From Neelides folsomi (taxonomy: Eukaryota; Arthropoda; Collembola; Neelipleona; Neelidae): a stretch of DNA of 64,000 bases. Below are positions 32,369 through 44,640 of this stretch, one piece after another. Below the pieces are notes generated by a model. It worked only from the letters and a program-made list of their open reading frames with translations. It was not told the origin of the DNA and did not search any database. Position 1 is the stretch's first letter. Each line of letters opens with the position of its first letter. Made by a program: the position numbers and the translations under genes. Location: assembly GCA_034687125.1 (NCBI GenBank), contig JAQGBZ010000086.1, forward strand, positions 143,604-207,603, in the 5' to 3' direction.

Positions 32369-32480
32369 GTATAGTAAATAGTAATGAATGTATGAACTGG
32401 TATAAGAATGTGTATTTGGAATGTATGGTATAAATGGTATAAATTATTTATTAGGATTGATATTTATAAATATATGAATT
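32369..32480. repeat. Alternating Y-R core, TG-biased
   Basis: ATAGTAAATAGTAATG, GTATGGTATAAATGGTATAAATT. Right side G/A-rich (32475-32495). The transposon sits directly at its left edge. Confidence 0.55.
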
Positions 32481-33199
32481 TGAAGAATTGGCAATCAAAC
32501 GGTCTCTAAATCCTCCTGATGGATCGTTAGGGAAGAGATGGGGAAAAGTAATTGTGGGACTTCAAACTTCATCTCCTTCTTTCCTCTTCAATGGGGCACA
32601 ATTTTGGGTGGAATGAAGAGAGCCATAATTAAGATTAACGAGCATCGGAGATCGTGAAAAATCAATGAGAAGTTTTCCAAAGTTCACAACTTCAACTTCA
32701 TCGTCCCACTGTCCTTTCTCGTAATGACTGGAGTTTTCCATTCCCAATCCTCCTACTAAAGATAAGGTATATAAACTGCTATTGGTAATACTGTGAGTAA
32801 ACGAAGGTTGTAAATGCTTGGATTTCCTCCTAATCACTCTCCGATCCTTCCTCATTTATAATTTCCAAACTTGAATCCTCATCATTCGGAGAGGATGATT
32901 GGGAGAGAAAAGTTCCAATCGGGGCAAGCAAAGGAAGATGCCGTGGATCTCTTTGATGTCTAAATGCTCATCTTGAAGCTTTTAGCGATGAAGGAGTTCC
33001 GTCTTCAATTTTCCAAATTGGCCTTATAATGTGAGCCCCCTTTGTGTCTGGGATGATAATTAGACTTCGGCTCCTTCCGCGGTCCGGGAGAGAATTGAGG
33101 GCATTAATGAGGGACTTCTCCAAGGCGTGGTTCTCATAATTACCTCTTTCACTCCACTCTATTCAAGATCAATCCCAATCACGGGATCAGCCAAAGACT
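32481..33199. other. Non-genic segment
   Basis: Alternates short G/A-rich (32520-32555, 32885-32945) and C/T-rich (32565-32595) patches, then C-rich from 33140. The 97-codon minus frame has no motif. Confidence 0.45.
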
Positions 33200-33610
33200 C
33201 TCCCATACACTTCCATACATACACTCCCAATACGTTCCCCTATATTCACTCCCATACAAAATACATACTCTGTTCGTACTCTTCTCATATAATACGGAGG
33301 ACCATCAAAACCAACATAAAATGAACATCCACCTATTCCTAATTGTGAGCTGATTTAATGTAGGGCGGCTTCAAATGCCTCATACAAAATCCCATCATTC
33401 ACTGAAAGATCAATTCAACACAAAATGTTATAATTTAGATACGATACGTAGAACTACACTTTATATAAGTAGTACATTTAGATAGATTTATATGTAAAAT
33501 GTACAGTGGTTATATACAAAAGACACACAAGTATTTAGGTATATTAAATCCCAAAGGTTAAAGGAATACTGTGGGTTGTAGGAAGTATACAGGTTCTACC
33601 ATATATCGTC
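33200..33610. repeat. Composite core
   Basis: CCCATACACTTCCATACATACACTCCCAATAC at 33202-33233 (CA-rich side), then TA-rich parts at 33430-33520. The G-rich side has GGTTGTAGGAAGTATACAGG near 33573. Confidence 0.6.
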
Positions 33611-34480
33611 AAGTGTAAGTAAATCTATACCTTTTGAATTAAGCCCAAAAGATCAAAAGACTTCATCACACATCTAAAAAGGCTTCAAACTCACCCGGTG
33701 CCCAATATTCTGAAATCCCAATCAAATCTTCAACCTTAATTAACCCTTCAAAATTCTCTTCCTATTCCTACTAAAACAAAGTCAATAAATATTTATGAAC
33801 AATCCTAATATTCTTACATAAATAATAAAGAGATTCAAAAAGATGTTCACATTAAAAATATAAAATACAAATAAGAAAAAATTAATAGATTATTATTGTT
33901 AGGTTGATCTAAGAGAATTTTGAACAATTTTAAAGTGGGAGATTAAATTTGATAAAAAGTTTTAACAATGGAAGGAGGAAAAATATTTTTCCCTCCCTGA
34001 TGATTAGCAATGAAGATGGCTCAGTTTTTACAACTCGCCGCATCCCGGCAATCCGGTCCAGATCATTTTTTCCTCAGATCATTTTCCCTCAATCTTCCCT
34101 TCATGTTTGAGCCCCTTGGAAGGGAATTCTCCTTATCGCCACCAATTTGAACCCCTCGACTTTTAAATAGGACCTGTTTAATTTCCAAGTGGCCATTAAG
34201 TCCGAGACTCCTCATGGAAGGAATTGGTAAGGAACGGCCGGGGTAGGGAGAGATAACCAAACGGCTCCAAAACCTGTTCGAGAACCTTCGTCCGGAGCCA
34301 CAGTGGAATTGCCACCACAAAGTACAGGAGGAATAAACAGGAGGAAAATGAGTCGGACCACTTCCATGCGCTACAATATAAAAACATCATTTGACCTTTG
34401 GGGAATTTCCTCCCCATCTCATCTGATAAATGATTAAAGATCCTCCACAACTAAAAGACACCTACTTGAACTGACAAAAG
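33611..34480. other. Non-genic segment
   Basis: C/A-rich (33660-33770), A/T-rich (33780-33960), then GC-richer at 34010-34340 with mixed patches. Two overlapping minus frames (85 and 84 codons) have no motif. Confidence 0.45.
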
Positions 34481-34860
34481 ATAAAACTTAGAAAATCACC
34501 AAAAATTATTTAAAATCACATTTAAAATTTTAAATCACAATTTCAAAAAATTAAATCGCTTCTTCAGATCATTCAAAATTCTTTCAAATCTTTCCCCTTT
34601 TTCTAAAACTGTTTAAAAATTACATTAAATTATAATTAAATTAAATAAACTATGCATTTATTGAATGGATTTAATTAAAGTCTTGTTAATTACATTTAAA
34701 CTGAAAATTTCGTTTTAAGTTTAAATATTTGGAAAAATTCATTTTATATAAAATGAACAATACTAAATATATAAAATGAAGATAGATACCAAAAGGCTCA
34801 GATGATATCTATAGAAAAATATCTCGAGTTTTAATACAAGTGGAAATATCATAAAAGAAA
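34481..34860. repeat. A/T-rich non-alternating block, then weak TA core
   Basis: AAAATCAC and TTTAAAATTTTAAATCAC words at 34490-34550. TAATTAAATTAAATAAAC at 34630-34650. Near-repeated TATATAAAATGAA words at 34745-34780. Confidence 0.5.
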
Positions 34861-35659
34861 TATTCGACTTTCATTTTAATCCGCCGATTAAAATGCAGGG
34901 CAGGCGGAAGTCGATAAGAAGACATACGATTTGAACATCTCTTTGTCTCGCCCACTTGAGCCACTTTCCCCTTCATTCTCCATCTCTCCCCATCTTGTAA
35001 CCCTTTCCCTCTTTCTTAAAATTTCCTATACATTTCCCAATATGAGATACCCGGGTATTTTACCCGGTAGGATGGAATAAAACCCGGGTTTTGTTGAAAA
35101 GGTTCTGTATTTTTCATTACATCTCCTATCATCATCTTCACTTGGTCTCCAATAAAAGGAGTCTTTTTCATTGAAGGGAAACTCACCCAGGGAGTTCGCT
35201 CATTTCCACCAGATTGGAACCTCATTTTGATGGTCCTCATTAAGCACCTTGTATTCATTCCACGCCTTCTTCCTATCTCTTTCTCCTTCCAATTCCTTCT
35301 TATTCCAATAAAAGAACTCCAAATCAAGACATCATGTTCTTCCTTAATGCTCCTTCCCCTCTCCGCGCCAATTTTTCAATTAATTTCCCTTTCCCGGTTC
35401 CCAATTAGCTCCAGGGCCTTCACCGGGAATAAAAAATTCCTTAAACTCTCCACACATCTTTTCCCAAAAGGTCCAAAACCCCAAAGTCTCAAACTGTCGC
35501 GAATCTCGCAAAAAAGAAACTTTTAAGGGATAAACCAACTTTTTCCCAATCTCGTCTTAATGCCTATAAGGAACCTCGGAGAAATCTAAAAGGAATCCTC
35601 ACAATCCTTCTAGAAACCAAGACGTAAACAAAGCCCATCACAATAGAAGGGTTAAGAGT
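34861..35659. other. Non-genic segment
   Basis: GC-richer, with CCGCCGATT and ACCCGGGTATTTTACCCGG (35048-35066: near inverted CCGGGTA/TACCCGG). C/T-rich to 35500. Frames of 103 (minus) and 99 (plus) codons overlap; no gene. Confidence 0.45.
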
Positions 35660-35830
35660 CATATCGTACATACAGATCCTATCAGATCCTATCATATTCA
35701 TCTATTAGATCATATACAGATCATTTACACAGTAAATAAAGATCATATAACTGATATCTTTATAAATATAATATATATAATATAAATATATAATATGTAT
35801 TAAATACAGTATATAAAGTATATGGGTCAT
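35660..35830. repeat. Alternating Y-R core
   Basis: CAGATCCTATCAGATCCTATCAT is a tandem 11-bp pair at 35671-35692. GATCATATACAGATCATTT follows, then TATAATATATATAATATAAATATATAATATG. Right side G-rich from 35820. Confidence 0.7.
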
Positions 35831-36843
35831 TTCTTTGAAAAAAGTCTGAAATTGGGGTGAAAAGTAAAGGAAAAGTTTAAGAAAATCCTCACGAGTGAAA
35901 ACCACTTTTCTTCCTTTTTTTGTCTCTCTGGGTCAAAGTTTTGTCCAAAGGAGTCATTTGAGAGTAAGGTGGACAAGTAGGGCAATAATAATATCAAATC
36001 CCATAAATTCCCTCTTCACTCCAACCTGTCCCCAAATTAATCTTTTTCCCTCCCTGGGACGTCCAAACTAATGCAACTAATATGTTTCCTTAATCTTCCA
36101 ATCGTCTCCACATTGATCAAATTCTTTCCTGGAGATTAAAAACGAGATGACACAACCCAAAAAAAAAAATCTTTATCATAAAAATATCCAAAAAATCATC
36201 CTTATATAAAAATGTTTTATCTGATTTATATTATTATTATTTTATCGAGCTTCTTTAAGGATATTAAAATTAATAAAGTTCCAATAAAATGATAAATAAG
36301 GGTCAAAGGTCTCTCCACTGTTGACTAGTGTTGACTACAAAATTACATATGGAATACTGCCCATGAAGGAATCGTCTGCTCCTGGGTCTTAAGATTTAGA
36401 AAAGATGTAAAACCTCCGTATGGGTAAAAAAAGCGTAATGGTCCGGAGTTGATGAAAGATGGTGAGATGTTTGGAGAGTTGTTCTGAGGGCAAGGTCAGA
36501 TGGAGGGAAGTAAAATGTATCATTGTCATCATCTTGGATGATAAGGGTTTGGGATTGTGATGGCAATGACTCTCAGCACCACAAAACTCCTCTCTTTTCC
36601 ATCTCACATCTAACAGACTTTTCTCTCTTGTTGGATCTTTGGATGTTTCGAATGTTCAGAATCTTCAGAAGGTGGACGGACGAGTTGGTTCATTGTTTTC
36701 ATCCCCCGGTGATCAAAGTCGTTTGTTTACCACTTCCAACATTGCACTCAATGGAGGCAAAATGTGCAAAGAAAATCTCACTTCAATTCCTATTCCATCA
36801 AATGCTAAACTCAATCTCATCTTACTCTACATAAATACATAAA
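35831..36843. other. Non-genic segment
   Basis: G/A-rich (35835-35890), mixed, C/T-rich (36005-36060), A11 run at 36159-36169, AT-rich to 36300, G-rich (36420-36515), then C/T-rich up to the next core. Frames of 67-103 codons overlap on both strands; no gene. Confidence 0.45.
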
Positions 36844-37010
36844 TGTATATAAAATCCATAGCAGAATATAAACATAATTCATAACAGACTGTATATAAAA
36901 TCCATATAAAACTGTATATTGTATAAAATCCATATCAAACTGTATTTGCATTATTTTGTATGGTATATAAAATCTATATGAAACTGCATAATATAAAATT
37001 GTATACATAT
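36844..37010. repeat. Alternating core formed by 20-35 bp tandem units
   Basis: (A)CTGTATATAAAATCCATA-like units recur five times with variable spacers (36845, 36889, 36911, 36939, 36963). Right side G/A-rich (37008-37040). Confidence 0.75.
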
Positions 37011-37369
37011 GAAGAAAGCATTAGAATGGAATTTTGCCAAGTAATAATATAGTGCATGTATTGCTCACCATTGGGTGAGAGAAACCCGAATGATCTGCAT
37101 TTGAATCAATACACTTCTTCTTCCCCTTTACACTCATTTAAATGAATCAAATCACACGTCCCGAATTTGATGTAAAAGAAAGACTCCTTCCACGTACACC
37201 TTAATTACACCTTATGATGAATTCATCTCCATTATCAATTCTCTACGGTTGGAATCCTCCTCTTAATAAGAACTTACAACAACTGAAGTTAATACTGAAG
37301 TTACAACAATAAGAAGAACTTAAGACTTGAACTTATGAAAATTTCCTTTCTTATATCACTACTTGAATG
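37011..37369. other. Non-genic segment
   Basis: G-rich with a small hairpin CTCACCATTGGGTGAG at about 37065. C/T-rich at 37105-37200; ACTGAAGTTA duplicated near 37283-37305. No gene. Confidence 0.45.
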
Positions 37370-37445
37370 TATGGTATATCACTTTATGTAATATATATCA
37401 CTAAAATGTATAGTATATTCTTACTTATGTAATATCACTTGTTCA
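37370..37445. repeat. Short alternating core
   Basis: AATGTATGGTATATCACTTTATGTAATATATATCACT: ATGTA(T/A) and TATCACTT words repeat three times. Confidence 0.6.
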
Positions 37446-37559
37446 ATTCAATTCTTAAACCCTTCGTTCTTGATTCTAGTTAACACTTTGCATGGTTATT
37501 ATGATTTTTAATGTTATTGCCTCATTAATATACAATCCTCGTTCCAACCACTCATGACC

Positions 37560-37900
37560 CCAACTTACACCGTGTAAATAAAATTGTAATTTGTAATAAA
37601 TAATTGGGCCCAGGAAATTATGATTATAAACCCACCAAACTCCTGCACGTAATGCCGTGTAAATCTTTTGGGGAAATTTAAATAAAAAATTAATTTTTTA
37701 ATATTTATACAGTTAAAATGGAATTACGTGTTAACTAACTTTAGAGTAAGTTGAAATTCAATTGAATAAATGTCTTTAAAATCAAAAGATTTGGATTAAA
37801 TTTAAAGTCAAAAATTTGAAAATCATTTTGAACTTATTTTGAGTATTTTGAATTTTTCTGAGAATTTCTCCAAATATTTTGAACAATTTTGAGTGGGGCG
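37560..37900. repeat. A/T-rich non-alternating block
   Basis: TTGTAATTTGTAATAAATAATTG, TTAATTTTTTAATATTT, then TTTTGAA(C/T)-type words (37800-37890: AATTTTGA, TATTTTGA). Confidence 0.5.
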
Positions 37901-38109
37901 AGTTTTTGAGTGAAATTCCATTTATGGATTTTCCATCTGATTTTATTACTTAAGGGAAAATGGAATGAAATCAAATCTGAAATCCTCCACCTTCCTTATT
38001 GCATTACTTATGTAAGAAAATAATAAAACCAATTCATTCTCAGAGTGAAATGAAACTAGTCAATTACACTTTACCTTTTTTCTACTTCCGTTCTTTCAAA
38101 TATTTTTGA

Positions 38110-38290
38110 ATCTCTTACATTACCTTATATTTACAGCGTTTATATTATGTATCCGAATATACTGAATGTAAATATCAATATACGGTGGGAGTATATCAAT
38201 TATCAATGTGCTCGAAGATGCCGATCATAAGTATGAACATGAACATAAGTAATCTATAGATACCTATATATTTTGAAAATTTTAATAGTA
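38110..38290. repeat. Alternating core
   Basis: TTACATTACCTTATATTTACAGC on the left; GAACATGAACATAAG and TATAGATACCTATATATT on the right; G/A-rich at 38300-38350. Confidence 0.55.
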
Positions 38291-38639
38291 TAAAGTTAAA
38301 TAGAAAAAGTAGATGGATTTATTATATAATGGTTGAGAAGAAGTTCAAATGTAATTTCCGAGCTTACAGACAAGTTTCATATTTGTCTGAATATATTTTC
38401 TCTTTTCATTACACGGCCAACTCCGTCAAGGGATGTAATTTAAACCTTGTTCTGTTCAGTTCTCCTGAGTTCTGTTGTTATGTTGGAAGTGTGCGGTTTT
38501 TGGGAGTCTCTTAAAAGCCCTCAGCCTCATCATGCCAAGAAGCCCACGGCCTTTTCGGCCTGCTGAGGTTAACCAAAAGGAAAGGTGAACTTCTCCACAC
38601 TCAATTTATTGGGCTCAGTCCAAGTTTAAAAAATCCCCG
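38291..38639. other. Non-genic segment
   Basis: G-rich then C/T-rich (38390-38420); CCACGGCCTTTTCGGCCTGCTGAGG is GC-rich near 38550. No gene. Confidence 0.45.
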
Positions 38640-38910
38640 CATTTCACATCGAATGTTTATGATCAAAATCAAATAATTCACTCAAAATAAAAACTTTCAA
38701 AATCCAAAACAAAAATATTTCAAAATCCAAATCTTTCAAAATTAGATTTAAAAAATCTTTTTTGTGGATAAGAAAAATAATTTAAGGATTTTAAGAAATT
38801 CTTTTCTGTATAGGTATAAGGAGCTCAGCGAATGTTTTGATATAAATTTAAGAAAATTTTTAATAATGAAATAAAAATTAAAAAATTTAAATGAGATTTC
38901 CCTTTACAGT
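38640..38910. repeat. A-rich block with CAAAATCC words
   Basis: ATCAAAATCAAATAATTCACTCAAAATAAAAAC, then TTTCAAAATCCAAAAC and variants repeated four times (38695-38750), followed by pure A/T. Confidence 0.6.
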
Positions 38911-39399
38911 CAATTTCTCAATAAATTGATGTCCAACATCGTCCACATAATTTCCATCAACACGCAACTTCAATTCCTTAACTCTCACTTTACAGTTTAC
39001 CAAACTTCCTTGATCGACTCCTAAGAAGTTTCACTTCTTAAAGACAAGTGATCCATTCAAACATTCCTCATCGATGACAACCAACCTGCTCCTTCGCACA
39101 ACTTAATTCACCTCATTTTATAATACAATTTATGATTATCCATTGTCGTTAGAATTCTTAAATTTCCACCAATTTATCATTCCTTAACACTGTTAAGTTA
39201 ACAGTAGCTATTAAGTTTCAAATTTCCCACTATGTGCAATTCTATACCAGTATCTATCAAACACAAAATAAAAGCAATTTCCATTTCTCGTTTTCTTCTC
39301 CTTTGGTTGATCAAAATGGATTAAAGATTAAATTAATTCTTTCTTTAGTGTCTTTACTTCACCCATTGCGAATATTAAATAATAGTTAACAAGAAAATC
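38911..39399. other. Non-genic C/T-rich segment
   Basis: Mostly pyrimidine-rich with ACTCCTAAGAAGTTTCACTTCTTA (38+ kb; nested inverted AAGAAGT/ACTTCTT at about 39022-39040). No gene. Confidence 0.45.
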
Positions 39400-39610
39400 A
39401 CAATCATACAAATACTATCACACATACCATACATATATTGTATTTGGTATATTGTATATATTATAATGAATGAAATCTTAATTTCCATAATCATGACCAT
39501 TTGTAAAATTAAAATTTCCCTCTACTGACACACATTGTTGAATTGTAAGTTTGTAAGTAATACAATGTTATTGTAATTCATAATATACATTTGTCCATTT
39601 GTAATAGTTC
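39400..39610. repeat. Alternating core
   Basis: CAATCATACAAATACTATCACACATACCATACATA on the left; TATATTGTATTTGGTATATTGTATATATT centre; TTGTAAGTTTGTAAGTAATAC on the right. Confidence 0.6.
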
Positions 39611-39947
39611 AAGTGTAAACTGATCCTGTGCCATTAAAACCTGCCAAAGGGTCAACGTTGGAAAAATGAGAGAGCGGGACAGGTAAAGTTGAAGTCAAAT
39701 AGAATTAAATCATCAAGAATGATCAAATGAATTCAAATGGGTTTTGAGTGTAATTTATTTTATTGTGAATTTCTTTGTCTCCTTCGGCTCCTTCAACTCC
39801 TTCCCTCAATTGAGTGGAAATTAAGGTCCTTTAAGATTAATTTATCTCCTCTTTTCCTCCTTGTATGGGAAATCTTAATTTAATTCACCAAACCCGATAG
39901 AAGTGTGAAGGGAGTGGATAGGAAAACTTTACACTTGACATCATGTT
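39611..39947. other. Non-genic segment
   Basis: G/A-rich (39655-39700), C/T-rich (39775-39815), mixed. No gene. Confidence 0.45.
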
Positions 39948-40045
39948 CCTTCTTATATTAATTCTCCTTATATTAATTCTATCTTCTTCTTACTTGTATT
40001 AATTCTATCTTCTCCTTTACTTGTATTAATTCTCCTTATATTAAA
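39948..40045. repeat. Pyrimidine-rich TTATATTAATTCTC array
   Basis: CTTATATTAATTCT / CTTGTATTAATTCTATCTTCT units, five copies (two 27-30 bp long ones in the middle). Confidence 0.85.
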
Positions 40046-40729
40046 CTTCCATAATATTATCAAAATTATCATTCTCCTCCTCACAATTCCTATTTAATTT
40101 CCATTCAACTAATTTCGTATTCAACTTTTGTCTCCTCTTCTGGTTCCTGAGCCAGAGCGGAGGGAAAGACGTTTAATTAATATTATAATAAGTGGTTTCC
40201 ACTTGAGCAAATTTAATTTGCATAAAACAATGTGGACTTTATCCTAAATCCAGATATGATAATAATTACATACATATTATAAACATAAATATTTCAACTG
40301 TAAAAGACTTAAAAGAGCCGTCTTTTCCCTTCCTCATTCCCAATTCAAATAACCATTTAGTTAATTCCCATCCTTCAAGATCTTCCAGAATTAAATTTAT
40401 TCATCTGTTAAAATGTTCATAAACAAGGCTTGGCCTCTCACAATATAAATGTCGTTTAGCTTCAGAAAAATTTAAAATGTTCTTCATTACCAGTTTTTAA
40501 ATATCTAAATGGAGGGAGTTTACAAATTTGAAACAGTTGAAAAATACATTTTTAAATATCCATAAAATCATATGTGTGACTCTTTTCCCAAATATCCTAA
40601 ATGATTTTCTAAACATATCCAAATGTATCCAAAAGTATAGAACGCTCTGTAGATCCAAAAGGTTCAAAAGTGTTCAAAAACATTTAAAGTCCTAAAGATC
40701 TTTCAAGTCTTATAATAATCTTAAAGTTC
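40046..40729. other. Non-genic segment
   Basis: C/T-rich to 40140; a small CTGG..CCAG hairpin; G/A-rich at 40155-40172; weak TA patch at 40255-40300; AAATATCC and TCCAAA(T/A)GTAT words repeated at 40550-40640. No gene. Confidence 0.45.
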
Positions 40730-40860
40730 ACCCTTAAAGTATTTTTATTATACGATATATAAATTATATATGCACAAGCTATGTATAAATTATATACGAA
40801 TAAGCTATATAAATTATACATATATTCTGTATTTAGCTAGTGATATATTTCTAAGACTTG
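40730..40860. repeat. Alternating core with AAGCTATnTAAATTATA repeats
   Basis: TAAATTATATATGCACAAGCTATG, TAAATTATATACGAATAAGCTATA, TAAATTATACATATATTC: three tandem copies of about 24-25 bp. Confidence 0.8.
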
Positions 40861-41229
40861 TATTACAGAAGCTTTGGTTGTAAAGTAGTTAAAGCTAATG
40901 TAATGTCTCCTCCTGTTTTTCAATCTCCCTCTAAAGGCATCTATTTACAAATTTCCATTTATTTTAGTCGCAGTTGGTTCAAATATTTCAACGAGAGTCG
41001 AAAAGGGAAATTCAACTTGTTGGAGAACTGTGAGAGTGAATTGAGTAAATAACGAGGAGAGCTGTTGAAAGGGAAGCCCCTTGACCCTTCGGTTATTTAC
41101 ACCCAGAGATGCTTCGTTCCTTCGGTGGAGGGAGCGGAGGGAGGAAAAAGAACCCTTCGGCAGAAACCATAATAATCATTCAACATTATTGTCAACCTTC
41201 CCCCTCTCAGAATCCTCATCTTATATGAG
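40861..41229. other. Non-genic segment
   Basis: C/T-rich patches, then G/A-rich (41010-41070), G-rich (41125-41165, GGAGGGAGCGGAGGGAGG) and C-rich (41195-41215). No gene. Confidence 0.45.
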
Positions 41230-41375
41230 ATCATCTTAAGATATAATAAAATTTATAGCTGATACATATAGAGTACCATACATATACAGCACACTACATT
41301 ACATACACATACCATACATATTGTATACCAGTAGTACAGTACACCGGTAGTACATTAGATAAGTATAGAACTCAA
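41230..41375. repeat. Alternating CA/TA core
   Basis: ACATATAGAGTACCATACATATACAGCACACTACATTACATACACATACC; CAGTAGTACAGTACACCGGTAGTACATTAG on the right: (C/G)GTAGTACA is repeated. Confidence 0.65.
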
Positions 41376-41849
41376 TGGAAGACTATTATAGATTGTATCC
41401 CATTGAAGATAATATTAAATCACAATTTGAATTCCCATCCAATCCCCCTTTTATTTTAATGTCAAATGTCAATGCATTGGATACATTTGGCATTGGAACT
41501 ATTTGATATAAGAAGAAAAGTTTAATTAAATGAAAGTGGATTTCTTGTGTTGACATAATGAAGAATCAGAAAAATTAAATAATGGGAATTTATGTGGAAT
41601 ATTTGGATTTTAGGTTTATTATTCATTTGAGCTGTACGTGCAGAGACGTTTGGCACAATTCCCTTCCGGCAATAAAACGCCCACTCGAAAGAGTTCAACA
41701 AATATGAAATCTCCACACAATACAATTTGGATCCAAAAACCCAAAAGTATATTTTAAGTATGGAACAACGTGTTAACTTTTATGTAATACAAAATACTAC
41801 AAGAGAAATAAATGAGGAAAGGAATCTACTCTCTGAATGTGAGTTTATG
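41376..41849. other. Non-genic AT-rich segment
   Basis: AATGTCAAATGTCAATGCATTGG near 41458 (short tandem and palindromic words). No gene; the 67-codon minus frame has no motif. Confidence 0.45.
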
Positions 41850-41995
41850 TGACTGGGGATGTAATTGAACTTTGTATGTATTTGTATACACGTAATATCG
41901 TAATTCTAATTGTATATGGAATTGTATGTATGGAATGGATATGTAATTGTATGTAGGGATGTATATGTAATAATGTAATTGTATAAGTACAGGTG
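41850..41995. repeat. TG-biased alternating core (skew exception)
   Basis: GTAATTG / GTATGTA / GGAATTGTATGTATGGAATGG words throughout. Both flanks are G-rich, unlike most cores; it looks like a right half without a left half. Confidence 0.6.
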
Positions 41996-42369
41996 GATTT
42001 GAGCACGTGCGTTCATTATTTTTCATTTGGTTGTATTATTTCATTGAAAAAGAATTTTGGACTGTTTGTGAAAGATGTAAAATGTTTTAGTTTTTACGAT
42101 CCCACAAACTACCCTTAAGTTACGTTATGTTTTCTAGTGAGGTAAAACACTTGTGATGAAATTGGAAGCTGGAAGGAAAATGTTAAAGGGAAATATTTAC
42201 ACGAGTTCATATTTACAATTATTCCCAATTATTGTAATTGATATGGCTAAGGGGCATTGGATTTATTTAAATATTGTAAATCTAAAATCCAGTAAAATCC
42301 TCAATCTCGACCTCACTTTATGGAATTCAAATGGTCAATTAACAAATTGAAGGCGGAAACTTTAAAGAA
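41996..42369. other. Non-genic segment
   Basis: G-rich to 42190, then AT-rich. No gene. Confidence 0.4.
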
Positions 42370-42560
42370 CGAAATTCACAGTTCAATATTTAAATTTAAA
42401 TCAATATTAAAAGTTTAATTGTATTTAAGTTTAGTTTTATTTATTTATGGGAATTTTATAGATTTAGTGCAAAAATGACCAAATGACCAAAATGGCAAAC
42501 TGAGTAAAATGAGGCGAATTGGCGAAAGTAAATTTTGGATGAGAAACTGATGAATTTATA
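42370..42560. repeat. A/T-rich non-alternating block with ATGACCAAA repeats
   Basis: AATATTTAAATTTAAATCAATATTAAAAG, then AAAATGACCAAATGACCAAAATGGC (42473-42496). Confidence 0.55.
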
Positions 42561-43619
42561 ATTTATAATTTACCTGACCATTTCCCTCCCAAAGTATTCC
42601 AATTTCCTCCTTGTGTCCACATTCATCAAAGATGGGATCAATTGGACGTTGGGAGAAATCGGAACCCCCGGGCTTTCTCTTTTCGCTACAAATTGAGCTT
42701 TGCGGAAATGAGGAAAATCGGTAAAATCGGAAGTGAATAAACATCCAATAAACTCAACTCTCTTCTTCATATACAAAACCAATCTTAATCATCTTAATAA
42801 ATAGAGCCAACGGCTATAAAACCGCTAAAGGTATCTTAATAACTCAACTGAAGGAATCTCTCTCTTAATCTACATTTAATAATATTTATTACCAAATTCA
42901 CAAAATTGGGTTTCTCTCATCCTCCCAGTGAATGAGAATCTCATAGAGTGAATGAGATCATTAATAATTATTCCTGAATGAATTATTGATAAAAGGGGCG
43001 AGTTGGCCGCAAGGAAATTAGCTAATGAACCTTTGGGATCGTAATGTTAATTAAATGTAAAATGGCTCTTTTCTTACCTTTTTTATTTCTCTGGGTTTAT
43101 TCTTGGGTTTATTCTTCTTGATTCTTCTTTGGATGGGAATTGAACTTATGGGGGAATTGAAAAAGGAAAAGAGAAGCAATCACAAATCTCCTTGATTGTT
43201 TTTCACACTCTTGAGATGTAAATGGCGGAATCAAATTCCACTCTCAATGTATTATATGTATTTATTCACAAAAAGAGTTTGTTTGATTCTCACAAGGAGG
43301 GGATTGGGAGGATTTGAAAAGGACGAGATTGAGATCGTCGACGGGATTACGATGCTCTTTGCTTAAAGAGAAAGAAAAGATCTTTACAAAATCCCTCCGA
43401 GGTTAATTCCTCCTATAGAGTTTAAACTTCACTTGATTTTACTTCTTTTGCACTCACTTGGTTAGTTTAAGTTAAAGAAAAGAACAGCGGGCTGATTGGA
43501 GAATTGACGGAATAAAAGTTAGGGAATAAAAAAAAGTTCAGAGTTAAAAAGGAAGATTTTGAGTATTTAAAATTCCCTTTTTTCACTTCTTCTTGGATTT
43601 GGGACGTTGAAAGTTTTCC
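42561..43619. other. Non-genic segment without an alternating core
   Basis: Patches: C/T-rich 42575-42620, mixed 42640-42850, GAATGAGAATCTCATAGAGTGAATGAGATCATT words near 42930, T/G-rich 43080-43135 (TTCTTGGGTTTATTCTT duplicated), G/A-rich 43290-43375, then mixed. No gene; frames of at most 70 codons. Confidence 0.45.
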
Positions 43620-43990
43620 GTTCAAACAAACCAAGTTGTTTAATATTTATAATAAACCTTAAACTTACAAAAAGGTCTATGAAACTATTTTGTCAAATGA
43701 TCAAATTTTCATCTACTTTTTTATCAACTTGGTTAAACTTGGTTAAAAAAACTTAAACTTTGTAAAATCCATCAAGTTGGTTAAATTTTTAAATCTTGGT
43801 TAATTTTAAATTTAAATCCGTTTGTACAAAAATGTTCAAAACTTCAAAACTGTTTAATTGGAGTGAAGCGAAGTTAAATGTCACTTTTAATATTAAAAAA
43901 TTTAAAAGTTGTTTAACTATTTAATTTATCTTTTTAGTTTTTTCTTCTGATTTTGATTAAATATTGTCAATTGTCCAAACGTGACACAAA
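43620..43990. repeat. A/T-rich block with AACTTGGTTAAA repeats
   Basis: CAACTTGGTTAAACTTGGTTAAAA tandem at about 43725-43746, recurring as CAAGTTGGTTAAATT and TCTTGGTTAATTTT downstream; the remainder is TTTAAATT-type. Confidence 0.6.
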
Positions 43991-44400
43991 TATTTTAAAG
44001 AGACGCTGAAGGGAACGTTTTGAATAAAACAGTAATGTTGGTTGTGTTAATAAAAATGTTGATGTTGATTATAGGCAGTTTATAATGTTGGTTGTTGATG
44101 GTTAACTGTATTGATCCTTGACCTTTTATTTAAGGTGTTGGTTATGTATTGAAGGATATTTGCTAATTGATATGTTTAATTTGTGACTGCTCAAAGGAGC
44201 CGCTGAATATTTGCGGAGGAAATTGGACGACGTGAACTCCTCGGAACCTGGCGAGGGAATGAGGGAAGGGATAGGGAAAATGCATTGAGCCCCGAAATTC
44301 CCTCTCCCGCCCGCCTCGCCCCTCGACGCCCCTCAACACACCACTGGCACGCTTTTCTACTCATCACAACTCATCTCAAAAGATCTCCAAAGATCATTTC
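43991..44400. other. Non-genic; GTTGGTTGT repeats then GC-richer flip
   Basis: AATGTTG(A/G)TTG words at 44033-44100. G/A-rich with GAGGGAATGAGGGAAGGGATAGGG (44249-44276), then an abrupt flip to C-rich (CCCTCTCCCGCCCGCC, 44299-44340). Confidence 0.55.
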
Positions 44401-44640
44401 TAGAAGATTTCTATAACTTACACTAACAATAAAGAAAAATACTAAAGGTAAAAGATTTTACCTGTAAAATATTTAATTCCATTTAATTTTTTATTATAAT
44501 AAAATTTAAAGAAAGATTTACCTGTATTAAAATTAGATTTTCTTTCACGTTTATCTACTGTTGTTCAAATTAAAAATAAGGTTTTTAAGATTTAAACCAC
44601 ACGGGTTTTTTATTTAAGATAAGTTAGGATTAGTTAGGAG
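44401..44640. repeat. A/T-rich block with GATTTACCTGTA duplication
   Basis: AGGTAAAA..TTTTACCT inverted (44446-44463); GATTT(T)ACCTGTA at about 44454 and 44515. AT-rich between. Confidence 0.6.

Noticed and set aside
36159-36169. A11 run as the poly(A) tail of a retroposed element
   Set aside because: No target duplication and no recognisable upstream body.
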